From positions 1 through 8,347 of the forward strand of contig JAKCDE010000039.1 of NCBI GenBank assembly GCA_021838585.1: 8,347 nt of DNA. The letters are read 5' to 3'. Positions 1 through 6,222 of this stretch are shown here, one piece after another. How positions within the stretch are numbered: position 1 is the first letter of the stretch; each line of letters begins with the position of its first letter. Made by a program: the position numbers and the translations under genes. This stretch comes from Nitrospirota bacterium. GTDB taxonomy: Bacteria > Nitrospirota_A > Leptospirillia > Leptospirillales > Leptospirillaceae. Below the pieces are notes generated by a model that saw nothing but the letters and a program-made list of their open reading frames with translations, was not told the origin of the DNA and ran no database searches.

Positions 1-1053
1 CTGGCGGGCCCCTCCGGAGTGGCCGGAACCGCCCTGTTCCAGCAGTTCCCGCTTCTCTACCAGGGGGTCCAGGTCGAAGGCATGGGCGGCGCCTTCACCG
101 CGGTCGCCAACGATTCCAACGCGCCCTTCTACAATCCGGCCGGACTCGACAACATCGAGAAGACGTCCTTCCAGATCCTGAACATATCGGCGGACATCTC
201 CTACCCCGGATTGTATCCCGATCTTTACAACAGCCTCACCGGGGCCAGCACGAGCAATCCCTCGAGCTACGTCAACGCCTTCAACAACATCGCCGGACAG
301 AGCCTCTATGCCAGGATCGGCGATTACTCGAACTTCACGACCCACGATTTTGCGATCGGGATCCTCTCCAACAACCAGATGCTGGGAGTCGCCAACGCCT
401 CTCCCACAACGAACAACCTCGCTTCCCTCGCGGCCCTTTCGGACACGGGGATCGTCATCAGCGGGGCCTACGGATTCTTCGACCATCATCTTCAGGTCGG
501 CGGCACGCTGATGGGACTGTATCAAATGTTCGAGAACGTCCCGTCGCTCACCGTCGCCCAGGCCAGCAACATTTCCGGGACCCTTTCGGGAGATCTTTCC
601 CGGGGCTTCGGCGTTCTCGGGAACCTCGGGGCCATCTACAACTTCGACCTTCCCCTCAACCCCTCTCTCGGAGCCTCGATCCTCAATGTCGGAACGGCCA
701 GCTTCGGAGCGGCGGGATCCCTTCCGCAGATCATCAACGCCGGAATCGGAATCAATCCCGATATCGGATTCGGACACCTTCTGGCCGACATCGACTACGT
801 CGACCTGACCAATTATCTCTACTACACCGGAGACTCCCTCTGGCTCCACACCCGCTTTGGAGTCCAGTACAAGTTTCCCGAGATCCTGACCCTTTCGGCC
901 GGTGTGTATGAAGGCTATCCCACCGTCGGAATCGGAGTCGACCTCTGGGCCTTTGAAGTCAATGCCTCCTACTACACGGAAGAGGCCAGTCCGATTCCAG
1001 GGCTGAATCCGGACCACATCGTCTCTCTTCAGATGGCCTTCGGCTGGATGTAG
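1..1053 (+). CDS. Outer-membrane beta-barrel protein, PorV/UPF0164/TraF-like (5' truncated)
   Basis: The reading frame is open from base 1 to the TAG at 1051-1053, giving 350 residues. A GTG at 19 could be read as a start, but the frame continues upstream and the protein lacks its signal peptide, so the true start lies before the window. Residues 27-49 carry the hallmark GMGGAFTAVANDSNAPFYNP followed by AGL. This N-terminal motif (GMGGA..A.A.D..A...NPAGL) is shared by PorV-like, UPF0164 and TraF_2-type outer-membrane proteins related to the FadL barrel fold. The rest alternates short aromatic/hydrophobic strands with Gly/Asn/Ser turns and ends in FGWM, as expected for a barrel that ends in an aromatic strand. 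The likely site is the outer membrane, as a channel or assembly partner; the substrate is unknown. A terminator follows, so it seems to be the last gene of its unit. Family level is fairly sure, function is not. Confidence 0.8.
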   Translation: MAGPSGVAGTALFQQFPLLYQGVQVEGMGGAFTAVANDSNAPFYNPAGLDNIEKTSFQILNISADISYPGLYPDLYNSLTGASTSNPSSYVNAFNNIAGQSLYARIGDYSNFTTHDFAIGILSNNQMLGVANASPTTNNLASLAALSDTGIVISGAYGFFDHHLQVGGTLMGLYQMFENVPSLTVAQASNISGTLSGDLSRGFGVLGNLGAIYNFDLPLNPSLGASILNVGTASFGAAGSLPQIINAGIGINPDIGFGHLLADIDYVDLTNYLYYTGDSLWLHTRFGVQYKFPEILTLSAGVYEGYPTVGIGVDLWAFEVNASYYTEEASPIPGLNPDHIVSLQMAFGWM

Positions 1054-1098
1054 AACAGGGGCCGCATATCCGGAGGAGAACCCGACAGGACTTGGTTT

Positions 1099-1115
1099 CA
1101 TGAACAATTTTCATG
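1099..1115. repeat. Short inverted repeat in an A+T-rich patch upstream of the lipoprotein promoter
   Basis: CATGAA (1099-1104) and TTCATG (1110-1115) form a perfect 6-bp inverted repeat with a 5-base spacer, inside an A+T-rich patch unlike its G+C-rich surroundings. It lies about 75-90 bases before the predicted transcription start of the lipoprotein unit. It could be a protein-binding site or part of the upstream gene's 3' end. There is no direct evidence for either. Confidence 0.25.
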
Positions 1116-1136
1116 TGAAGGAGCCGGCTTCGATCG

Positions 1137-1157
1137 ACTCGGGAATCCCTGAGTTTT
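1137..1157 (+). terminator. Intrinsic terminator after the outer-membrane protein gene
   Basis: ACTCGGG (1137-1143) pairs with the 3' arm 1148-1154 (CCTGAGT, one G-T pair) across the loop AATC (1144-1147), and the hairpin runs straight into TTTT (1154-1157). The stem is about 7 bp and the T-run is short, so termination may be partial. It lies 84 bases after the stop codon. The 84 bases between (1054-1136) hold no gene; the only structure seen there is an A+T-rich inverted repeat at 1099-1115. Confidence 0.55.
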
Positions 1158-1184
1158 GCCGATCATGACCTGGCAATTTATCAT
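1156..1184 (+). promoter_or_regulatory. Predicted sigma70-type promoter for the lipoprotein-Sel1 unit
   Basis: TTGCCG (1156-1161) and TATCAT (1179-1184) are separated by 17 bases, matching the -35 and -10 consensus at 4/6 and 5/6 positions. Transcription would begin near 1191, leaving a leader of about 16 bases that contains only the ribosome site AAGGAG (1196-1201) and its spacer. The -35 uses the last two T of the preceding terminator. An inverted repeat TTGCC (1156-1160)/GGCAA (1172-1176) spans the -35 and spacer and could act as an operator. Confidence 0.5.
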
Positions 1185-1206
1185 CAACCCCCATCAAGGA
1201 GATAAA

Positions 1207-1773
1207 ATGACCGGATCCTGGATTCGCCTTTCGTTATTAATGGCTGGCTTGTTCATCGTGGCGGCCTGTTCTTCTTCCACCCCCTACAACGGGGCCTTCC
1301 GGGACATGAACGGGTCCGCCGGAAACGGAAAGCTCGTTTCCTATCCCGAGAACACGGTATTCAACGCCTCCAAGCAGGCTCTCGTCTCCCATGGTTTCAT
1401 CATCGACGCGAGCCAGACCAGCCTCGACAACGGACTCATCCTCGCCAACCGGAAGATGCAGGACGCCTCGGACTCCGAGGTCAGCTATGAGATCTCGGCG
1501 ACGGTCAACCTTCTTCCTAAGGACGGCAACGCGACCTTCGTCGCCCTGTCGGCCAACGAAAAGAAGATCCGGTACCAGAAGGAGCGCATCTGGTGGCATC
1601 TTCTGTGGATCATTCCTCTCTTCCCGATCGGGACGGAATACCACACTGTGGAACGCCCTGAAAATACGGTGACGGATCAATCGTTCTACAACGATTTTTT
1701 CACATCTCTCGACCAGACCCTCCGATCGATCGGCCAACCAGGAAAGAACAAGGTGGCAGGAGCCGTCCGATGA
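1207..1773 (+). CDS. Predicted lipoprotein of unknown function
   Basis: The ATG at 1207 is chosen because AAGGAG (1196-1201) sits 5 bases before it and it yields a clean lipoprotein signal. An upstream TTG at 1156 would add 17 residues and lies inside the predicted promoter. The 188-residue product has a hydrophobic segment at 6-20 and a lipobox VAAC with the modified cysteine at C21, followed by Ser-rich CSSST, so it is probably lipid-anchored; S22 rather than Asp at +2 is compatible with export to the outer membrane. Residues 50-120 look like a mixed alpha/beta domain. An odd Trp-rich hydrophobic run WWHLLWIIPLFPIG lies at 129-142. The layout resembles small lipoproteins of the DUF2242/BamC-like type, but I cannot assign a family. 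It overlaps the next gene by ATGA, so the two are probably translationally coupled and may act together in the periplasm. Confidence 0.85.
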   Translation: MTGSWIRLSLLMAGLFIVAACSSSTPYNGAFRDMNGSAGNGKLVSYPENTVFNASKQALVSHGFIIDASQTSLDNGLILANRKMQDASDSEVSYEISATVNLLPKDGNATFVALSANEKKIRYQKERIWWHLLWIIPLFPIGTEYHTVERPENTVTDQSFYNDFFTSLDQTLRSIGQPGKNKVAGAVR

Positions 1774-2510
1774 AACGATCTCTTCTTCTCTTCCTGGGGG
1801 CGACTCTCGCAGTCGCCTTTTTCCCCGGGATCACCCAAGCAGCGATGGACAAGAAAGAGGCGATCCACCTGAAGGAAGAATCTCTTCGGCACAATCGCCT
1901 CGATCTCTACGATCTCAGGACCGGGGCCCATGGGGGTGACCTCTGGGCCGAAAACGAATACGGCGTCTTCCTCGTGCAGTCGGGCAAGGATAGCGGACGC
2001 GGCTTCGTCTGGATCCGGAAGGCAGCCCAGCACAACCTGACGGTCGCCCAGAGGAATGTGGGCTCCTTTTATGCGCGGGGAATCGTCGTTCCGAAAAATT
2101 ATGCCCTGGCGGCGAAATGGTTTCGTCCGGCGGCCGTGGCCGGAGACGCAAAGGCCCAATACTACCTCGGCATCCTTTACCTCCGGGGATGGGGGGTTCC
2201 GAAGGATCCGGCCCGGGCCCTGAAATGGTTCCGGAAGAGCGCCCTTCAGAACGATCCCGCCCCGGCCTACCAGATCGGCCTCCTCTACGACAAGGGACAG
2301 GGGGTCGAACGAAACCCTGCCAAAGCCATCAAATGGTTTCGGGAGGCAGCCATCAAGAACTACGCTCCGGCCGAAAAGGCGCTGGCCACTGCCTATGCCC
2401 ACGGAGACGGCGTTCCCAAGGATCCGGCCATCGCCCAGAAATGGTTCAAAAAGGCCAATCTCGTCCAGAATGGGGTGGGGGAGTTTCTGATCCATTGGGA
2501 GATCGACTGA
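1770..2510 (+). CDS. Secreted Sel1-repeat (TPR-like) protein
   Basis: The ATG at 1770 overlaps the lipoprotein stop (ATGA), and AGGAG (1758-1762) lies 7 bases before it. The 246-residue product starts with a signal peptide: MKR, a hydrophobic core at 4-20 and an Ala-type cleavage site near ITQA-A (24/25). The mature part is built of about five Sel1-like repeats of about 36 residues. The first (about 56-91) is degenerate; four clear ones follow at about 92-127, 128-163, 164-199 and 200-231. Each contains a G-x-x-Y/AY stretch, G-V-x-x-(N/D)-(P/Y) and the conserved KWF(R/K). Sel1 repeats form an alpha/alpha solenoid that serves as a protein-protein scaffold, often in envelope or signalling complexes. 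No catalytic domain or lipobox is present. The partner may be the coupled lipoprotein (inference). Family call is secure; function is unknown. Confidence 0.9.
   Translation: MKRSLLLFLGATLAVAFFPGITQAAMDKKEAIHLKEESLRHNRLDLYDLRTGAHGGDLWAENEYGVFLVQSGKDSGRGFVWIRKAAQHNLTVAQRNVGSFYARGIVVPKNYALAAKWFRPAAVAGDAKAQYYLGILYLRGWGVPKDPARALKWFRKSALQNDPAPAYQIGLLYDKGQGVERNPAKAIKWFREAAIKNYAPAEKALATAYAHGDGVPKDPAIAQKWFKKANLVQNGVGEFLIHWEID
2043..2462 (+). repeat. Tandem Sel1-coding repeats, period about 108 bp
   Basis: Four successive units of about 108 bp each contain a recognisable copy of the AAATGGTT segment coding KWF (near 2116, 2224, 2331 and 2439). They belong to the Sel1 gene; the spacing corresponds to 36 codons. 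Conservation at the DNA level outside this core is loose, so the units are old rather than freshly duplicated. Confidence 0.6.
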
Positions 2511-2555
2511 AACCTTTCATCCTCTCCTCATTCCTGCCTGCATGATCCGAGTTGA

Positions 2556-2579
2556 GCGTCCTTCCTCCCGGAGGGACGC
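2556..2579 (+). terminator. Strong hairpin downstream of the Sel1 gene
   Basis: GCGTCCTTCC (2556-2565) pairs with GGAGGGACGC (2570-2579) over ten base pairs, one of them G-T, around a TCCC loop. It begins 45 bases after the Sel1 stop. No T-run follows directly, so it may stabilise the 3' end of the mRNA or act with the next hairpin rather than be a classical intrinsic terminator. Confidence 0.55.
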
Positions 2580-2585
2580 CCTTCC

Positions 2586-2602
2586 GGGAATTTCCAATTC
2601 CC
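2586..2602 (+). terminator. Second perfect hairpin downstream of the Sel1 gene
   Basis: GGGAATT (2586-2592) and AATTCCC (2596-2602) are a perfect 7-bp inverted repeat with a 3-base loop, six bases after the first hairpin. A weak third stem (GAACT/GGTTC, 2615-2629) runs into the T-rich stretch 2631-2643. Together they look like a composite transcription stop between the two units. Confidence 0.45.
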
Positions 2603-2698
2603 TCAGGTTTCTGCGAACTTCGCCGGTTCATCTTTTTCTTTTTCCCCTCATGATTCCTGGCCGTCTTTCATGCGGGCCGCAATTTTTCTTACCGTGAA

Positions 2699-2728
2699 TT
2701 GACGAGAGATCGGAGAGGGTGCTAGATT
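2699..2728 (+). promoter_or_regulatory. Strong predicted sigma70-type promoter of the efflux operon
   Basis: TTGACG (2699-2704, 5/6 match to the -35) and TAGATT (2723-2728, 4/6 match to the -10) are 18 bases apart. A TG at 2720-2721 gives an extended -10. Transcription would start near 2735. It lies in the 293-base gap 2511-2803, which otherwise holds only the hairpins upstream and a GTCAA direct repeat downstream. It is the best promoter seen before the four-gene barrel-TolC-adaptor-pump operon. Confidence 0.6.
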
Positions 2729-2740
2729 CTTCGTTAATTG

Positions 2741-2753
2741 GTCAATCAGTCAA
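2741..2753. repeat. GTCAA direct repeat at the predicted transcription start
   Basis: GTCAA occurs at 2741-2745 and again at 2749-2753, a period of 8 bases, just downstream of the predicted start site. A repressor bound here would block the efflux operon, and RND operons are commonly repressed by TetR- or MarR-type regulators. The site is not a clear palindrome and no regulator gene is present in the window, so this is only a candidate operator. Confidence 0.25.
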
Positions 2754-2803
2754 CCGGATTGTCGGTGATTCCGAAGGATTTTGAAAAAAGAGGGACTGTC
2801 CTG

Positions 2804-3592
2804 GTGGAGCTTCCCCGGATTGCAAGAAATCGTGATCAAGATTCAGGGGGATCCTTCGCCTGTTTTGCCCTCCGGACAACCCGATCCGGAAGACAGAACC
2901 CCCGCGTCTTCCGTCTCCTGTCTCTCGTCATTCTTTTCGGGATTGTCCCGCTGCTGGGAATCGGAACCGCCTTGGGTGCCTCTCCCCCCCAGACGTCAAC
3001 TACGGCAACCTCCCCGGGACCCGCGAACCAGGACGACGGGGTCTCAGAACCCTACGCCTCCCAGACCGGAAAGTTCGGCCTGTCGATCATGTTCCAGTAC
3101 GATGTCCTTCAGACCCCGGCCCCTATCAAACTCTTTCAGAACGGGGTCGGGGGAGGAGGCGAATTGTCTTATGGAATCTCTCGGGGGATCCGTCTCCTCG
3201 GGGGACTCGGCTACCTCCTCAATACCCCCCATGTCGCCCCGCCGCTCCATTCCAGTGTGATTTCCGGAGCCGGCCCCTCAAACCAGTATCTTCAGGCCTA
3301 TTTGGGGGCCCAGCTCGAACTGACACGATGGATTCCCCAGATGATTCGCTATCAGCCCTGGTTTCCCTACCTTCGAGCCGATACCGGAGGAGTTTTTCCC
3401 AGCTTCAGTGATGCGGGCCCGCAGACGGGACATCCCGATGGACTTCTGGAGGACATTGGAATCGGAATCGAAGGGCGACCTCGCGCCATTCCCATGGCTT
3501 TTTTTGGGGAGGTCCGTTCCCAGTGGCTTTTTCTCGGATCCCAGGTCATCACGGTCATTCCGATCCTGGCCGGAACGACCTTCTACTTCTGA
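2804..3592 (+). CDS. Small outer-membrane beta-barrel protein at the head of the efflux operon
   Basis: The frame is open from a TTG at 2738 to the TGA at 3590-3592, with no ATG near the N terminus. I place the start at GTG 2804 because the predicted transcript begins near 2735 and a purine-rich GAGGG (2790-2794) lies 9 bases before it; GTG 2765 and TTG 2738 remain possible. The 262-residue product has a long basic N region (1-36), a hydrophobic signal core at about 37-57 and a likely cleavage site near ALGA-S (59/60). A Ser/Thr/Pro-rich linker follows. From about residue 75 onward it shows alternating Gly/aromatic strands typical of a small beta-barrel, ending in TTFYF, a classic outer-membrane C-terminal signal with final Phe. 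It stops 12 bases before the TolC-like gene. Family not recognised; the likely site is the outer membrane. Confidence 0.7.
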   Translation: MELPRIARNRDQDSGGSFACFALRTTRSGRQNPRVFRLLSLVILFGIVPLLGIGTALGASPPQTSTTATSPGPANQDDGVSEPYASQTGKFGLSIMFQYDVLQTPAPIKLFQNGVGGGGELSYGISRGIRLLGGLGYLLNTPHVAPPLHSSVISGAGPSNQYLQAYLGAQLELTRWIPQMIRYQPWFPYLRADTGGVFPSFSDAGPQTGHPDGLLEDIGIGIEGRPRAIPMAFFGEVRSQWLFLGSQVITVIPILAGTTFYF

Positions 3593-3604
3593 TCGACAAG
3601 GACG

Positions 3605-5089
3605 ATGAGACAGAAAATTCGCTCTTTTAGGAAAAGTGGAAGAACCAAAATCCCAGGAGGGAACAAATTTCTTTTCCTGGGACTCGCGCTTTTTCTGTGT
3701 GTCGGCGGCTACTGGAACCACTCCGCTTTGGGGGCCCCGATGGAAAACTCTTCGGGGAACGACACCTATCTTCTTGCTCCAAAAAAAGAAAACGCCGTCC
3801 AGCTTCCTTCGCGCCTCACGCTTCTTGAGGCGATGTCCATCACGATCGACCACCATCCCCAGTATCGACAGATGCTCCACACCGCCCAGGCCAACAAGGA
3901 GATCATCGGGGAAGCCCTGTCGAACTACATGCCTCACCTCTCCGCCGGGGCGGGATACAACTACGAGACCGGAAACTTTGTGATATCTCCCGGCATTCCC
4001 CAGTCCTTCTACGTGGCATTGCCTCCGAACTCGAACCAGGCCTACAACTTTTTCCAGGCGTCCTTCAATCTGACCCAGACGATCTTCACCTTCGGTCAGC
4101 GAATCACCCAGGTCCGGCAGGCGAAATACGCCTACAAGTCGTCCCAGGACCAGGCCCGATGGACCCTTCTGAACCTGCTTTCCAGTGTCGAAACCGCCTA
4201 CGACACCCTGGCCCAGAATCTTCTTCTCGTCGAGGCGGCCAAAAAAACCGTCGACGACTACAAGGCCCAGCTCCAGGTCGCCCAGGCCGAATTCCAGATC
4301 GGCATGGCCGCCAAGTTCGACGTCCTGAACGCCCGGGTCAATCTCTCCAACGCCCAGCTCAATCTCATCACGGCCAAAAACAATGTCTCAACGGCCCGGG
4401 TCGCCTTGAACAATGCCATGGGAATCGAGTCCAGCGTCTCCTACAGCGTCGAGACCGACCTGGCTTACGTTCCATTCAGTGCGGACTATCAAAAGCTGAT
4501 CGAACAGGCTCTGCGGAACCGGCCCGACCTCTCCTCCGCCGTCAACCAGAAAAAGGCGGACCTTCAGAACGAACGCTACTATGAAAGCACCTACATGCCC
4601 TCCATCGGCATGACCGGAGGGTACACCTACGCCAGCATGTTCTTTCCCCTGACCTACAACTGGTCGGCAGGGGCCACGATCTCCATCCCGATTTTTTCGG
4701 GCTTTCTGACGGTTCACCAGGAACGTCAGGCCCAGAAAACGACCCTCGCCGCCAGGGATGCCGAAGAAAATGTCCGGGTCGGAATCGTGGCGGCGATCAG
4801 GCAGGATATCTACAATCTCAATACGGCGATGGAACGGATCAAGACCACCCAGGATCTTCTGAGCCAGGCCAAGGAAAGCCTCCGGCTCGCCGCAGGGCAA
4901 TACCAGGTGGGAGTGGGAAGCGCCGTCGCCCTGACCCAGGCGGAAGCCGATCTCGCGGCCGCCAGGGCCCAGGTCGTCCAGGCGGTCTACGGATACAAGA
5001 TTGCCCGGGCGACACTGATCAGGGACTCGGGTCTCGATCCGCTGACCGAAGCGAAACGGCGGAAAAACCGTGAGGAGCAGGGAAAGTGA
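3605..5089 (+). CDS. TolC-family outer-membrane efflux channel
   Basis: This is the outer-membrane exit duct of a tripartite exporter. The 494-residue product has a basic N region, a hydrophobic signal core at 21-35 and a likely cleavage near ALGA-P (44/45). Two outer-membrane-efflux repeats follow, about 70-272 and 297-474. Each has long helices rich in Ala/Gln/Asn and the tip motifs of the family: FQIGMAAKFDVLNARVNLSN (230-249) and YQVGVGSAVALTQAEADL (433-450). Strand segments such as LSAGAGYNYETGNF (112-125) and YNWSAGATISIPIFSGF (351-367) form the barrel part. Length is normal for the family. The only cysteine (C32) is in the signal peptide and no lipobox is seen, so it is TolC-like rather than OprM-like. 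ATG 3605 is the only reasonable start, although its ribosome site AAGGA (3598-3602) is only 2 bases away. Its stop overlaps the adaptor start. Confidence 0.95.
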   Translation: MRQKIRSFRKSGRTKIPGGNKFLFLGLALFLCVGGYWNHSALGAPMENSSGNDTYLLAPKKENAVQLPSRLTLLEAMSITIDHHPQYRQMLHTAQANKEIIGEALSNYMPHLSAGAGYNYETGNFVISPGIPQSFYVALPPNSNQAYNFFQASFNLTQTIFTFGQRITQVRQAKYAYKSSQDQARWTLLNLLSSVETAYDTLAQNLLLVEAAKKTVDDYKAQLQVAQAEFQIGMAAKFDVLNARVNLSNAQLNLITAKNNVSTARVALNNAMGIESSVSYSVETDLAYVPFSADYQKLIEQALRNRPDLSSAVNQKKADLQNERYYESTYMPSIGMTGGYTYASMFFPLTYNWSAGATISIPIFSGFLTVHQERQAQKTTLAARDAEENVRVGIVAAIRQDIYNLNTAMERIKTTQDLLSQAKESLRLAAGQYQVGVGSAVALTQAEADLAAARAQVVQAVYGYKIARATLIRDSGLDPLTEAKRRKNREEQGK

Positions 5090-6192
5090 ATCGACGCGTG
5101 GGCCGTATGGCCATTATGCTTGGAATCGTGGTGTTTCTCGTCATCGTCGCCGTCCGGTTCATTCACCGGCCAGTGAAGAAGACGGGGGCCCGGGGAAAGA
5201 TTGCCGCGGCCGAGGTCGTGGGGGTCATGCCGGTCCGGAAGGGGGACATCTCCGAGATCATTACCCTGACGGCGGACATTCAGCCCATCAACCAGGCGGC
5301 GATCTATGCCCAGGTGAGCGGCTATCTCGACAACATCACCGTTCGCCGGGGCTATCATGTGAAGAAGGGGCAGCTCCTGGCCCACATCAACAGCACGACC
5401 CTCAAGGCCCAGTACCACCAGGCCCAGGCGAACCGGGACTACGTTTGCCTGAACGCGAACCGCTACAAGGCCCTCCTGGCGAAGAACCTCGTCTCGAAGG
5501 ACTCCTACGATCTGGCCTCCTCCCAGTGCCGCCAGGCCCAGGCCTCGGTCGACTACTCCCGGAAGATGCTCTCCTACGCCGATATCGTCGCCCCCTTCGA
5601 CGGATATATCTATAACCGGATGGTCGATCCGGGAGCGACGATTCCGGCGACGACCGCCGCCCTTTCCGCCAACTCCAACCCGCTCTTCACGGTGGTCGAC
5701 ACCCATATCGTCAAGATCGTGGTCAATGTCCCGGAGCGGGACATCCGCTACCTTCGGATCGGACTTCCCGTGAAGGTCATGGTGGACGCCTTTCCGGGCC
5801 AGCTCTTTCCCGGCAAGGTCACCCGCATGAATCCGGCCCTCGACACCTCCACGCGAACCCTGGCCATCGAAATCGACATGCCGAACAAGGACGGCGTCCT
5901 GAAACCCGGAATGTTCGCCAAGGCGGTCCTGAACCTGGCCACACACAAAAATGTCCTCCTCATCCCCAAGGGGGCGATTCTCTCGCGCCAGAACAAGACC
6001 TGGGTCTACACCGTCGACGGGCAGGGGATCGCCAGAAAGCATGCAGTGACCGTGGGCTTCATCGGCCGGAAGAATGCCGAAATCAAGGCGGGCCTTGAAG
6101 CCGGGGAAACGATCGTCGTCGCCGGCCAGGAGCACCTCGAGGACGGAGACCATGTCCAATCCCGGCCTGTCGTTCCTCAGAATGGCTATTGA
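5086..6192 (+). CDS. RND efflux periplasmic adaptor (HlyD/AcrA-type membrane fusion protein)
   Basis: It bridges the inner-membrane pump and the TolC-like channel. The start is GTG 5086, which overlaps the channel stop (GTGA) with AGGAG (5073-5077) 8 bases before it. The 368-residue product has an N-terminal membrane anchor at about 8-25 rather than a lipobox. Then come the first lipoyl half (about 65-101, with QVSGYLDNITVRRGYHVKKG), a short helical hairpin (about 102-163) and the second lipoyl half (IVAPFDGYI, 167-175). A beta-barrel (about 203-283) and a membrane-proximal domain (about 285-355) follow. At the hairpin tip R126-x3-L130-x6-S137 matches the R-x3-L-x6-S motif known to dock on TolC channels. 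The only cysteines, C121 and C148, lie on opposite helices of this hairpin. No metal-site signature (His- or Met-rich tail) is seen, so drug/solvent-type export is likelier than metal export. Confidence 0.95.
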   Translation: MNRRVGRMAIMLGIVVFLVIVAVRFIHRPVKKTGARGKIAAAEVVGVMPVRKGDISEIITLTADIQPINQAAIYAQVSGYLDNITVRRGYHVKKGQLLAHINSTTLKAQYHQAQANRDYVCLNANRYKALLAKNLVSKDSYDLASSQCRQAQASVDYSRKMLSYADIVAPFDGYIYNRMVDPGATIPATTAALSANSNPLFTVVDTHIVKIVVNVPERDIRYLRIGLPVKVMVDAFPGQLFPGKVTRMNPALDTSTRTLAIEIDMPNKDGVLKPGMFAKAVLNLATHKNVLLIPKGAILSRQNKTWVYTVDGQGIARKHAVTVGFIGRKNAEIKAGLEAGETIVVAGQEHLEDGDHVQSRPVVPQNGY

Positions 6193-6204
6193 TCGCCCTC
6201 CAGG

Positions 6205-6217
6205 GGGAAGGGTTCCC
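6205..6217 (+). promoter_or_regulatory. Small hairpin covering the pump ribosome-binding site
   Basis: GGGAA (6205-6209) and TTCCC (6213-6217) can pair around GGG. The likely ribosome site AAGGG (6208-6212) lies partly in the stem, 10 bases before the ATG at 6223. This could lower pump translation relative to the adaptor, or make it depend on ribosomes ending at 6192. Confidence 0.35.
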
Positions 6218-6222
6218 GTTTT

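Noticed and set aside
19..21. GTG at 19 as the true start of the first gene
   Set aside because: The frame is open to base 1 and starting there would leave an outer-membrane protein without a signal peptide, so the gene is cut by the window edge.
1156..1206. Upstream TTG start adding 17 residues to the lipoprotein
   Set aside because: It has no ribosome site, it overlaps the predicted promoter, and it would place a polar extension before a clean lipoprotein signal. ATG 1207 has AAGGAG at good spacing.
1686..2495. 269-codon minus-strand frame opposite the Sel1 gene
   Set aside because: It mirrors the Sel1 repeats and has no signal or domain of its own; the plus-strand repeat protein explains the region.
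2720..2753. Minus-strand promoter using the TTGAC repeats (reverse of GTCAA)
   Set aside because: No acceptable -10 lies at 16-18 bases on the minus strand and there is no divergent gene for it to serve.
3278..3937. 219-codon minus-strand frame across the barrel and TolC-like genes
   Set aside because: It spans the junction of two well-supported genes in antisense, and no family pattern or ribosome site was seen.
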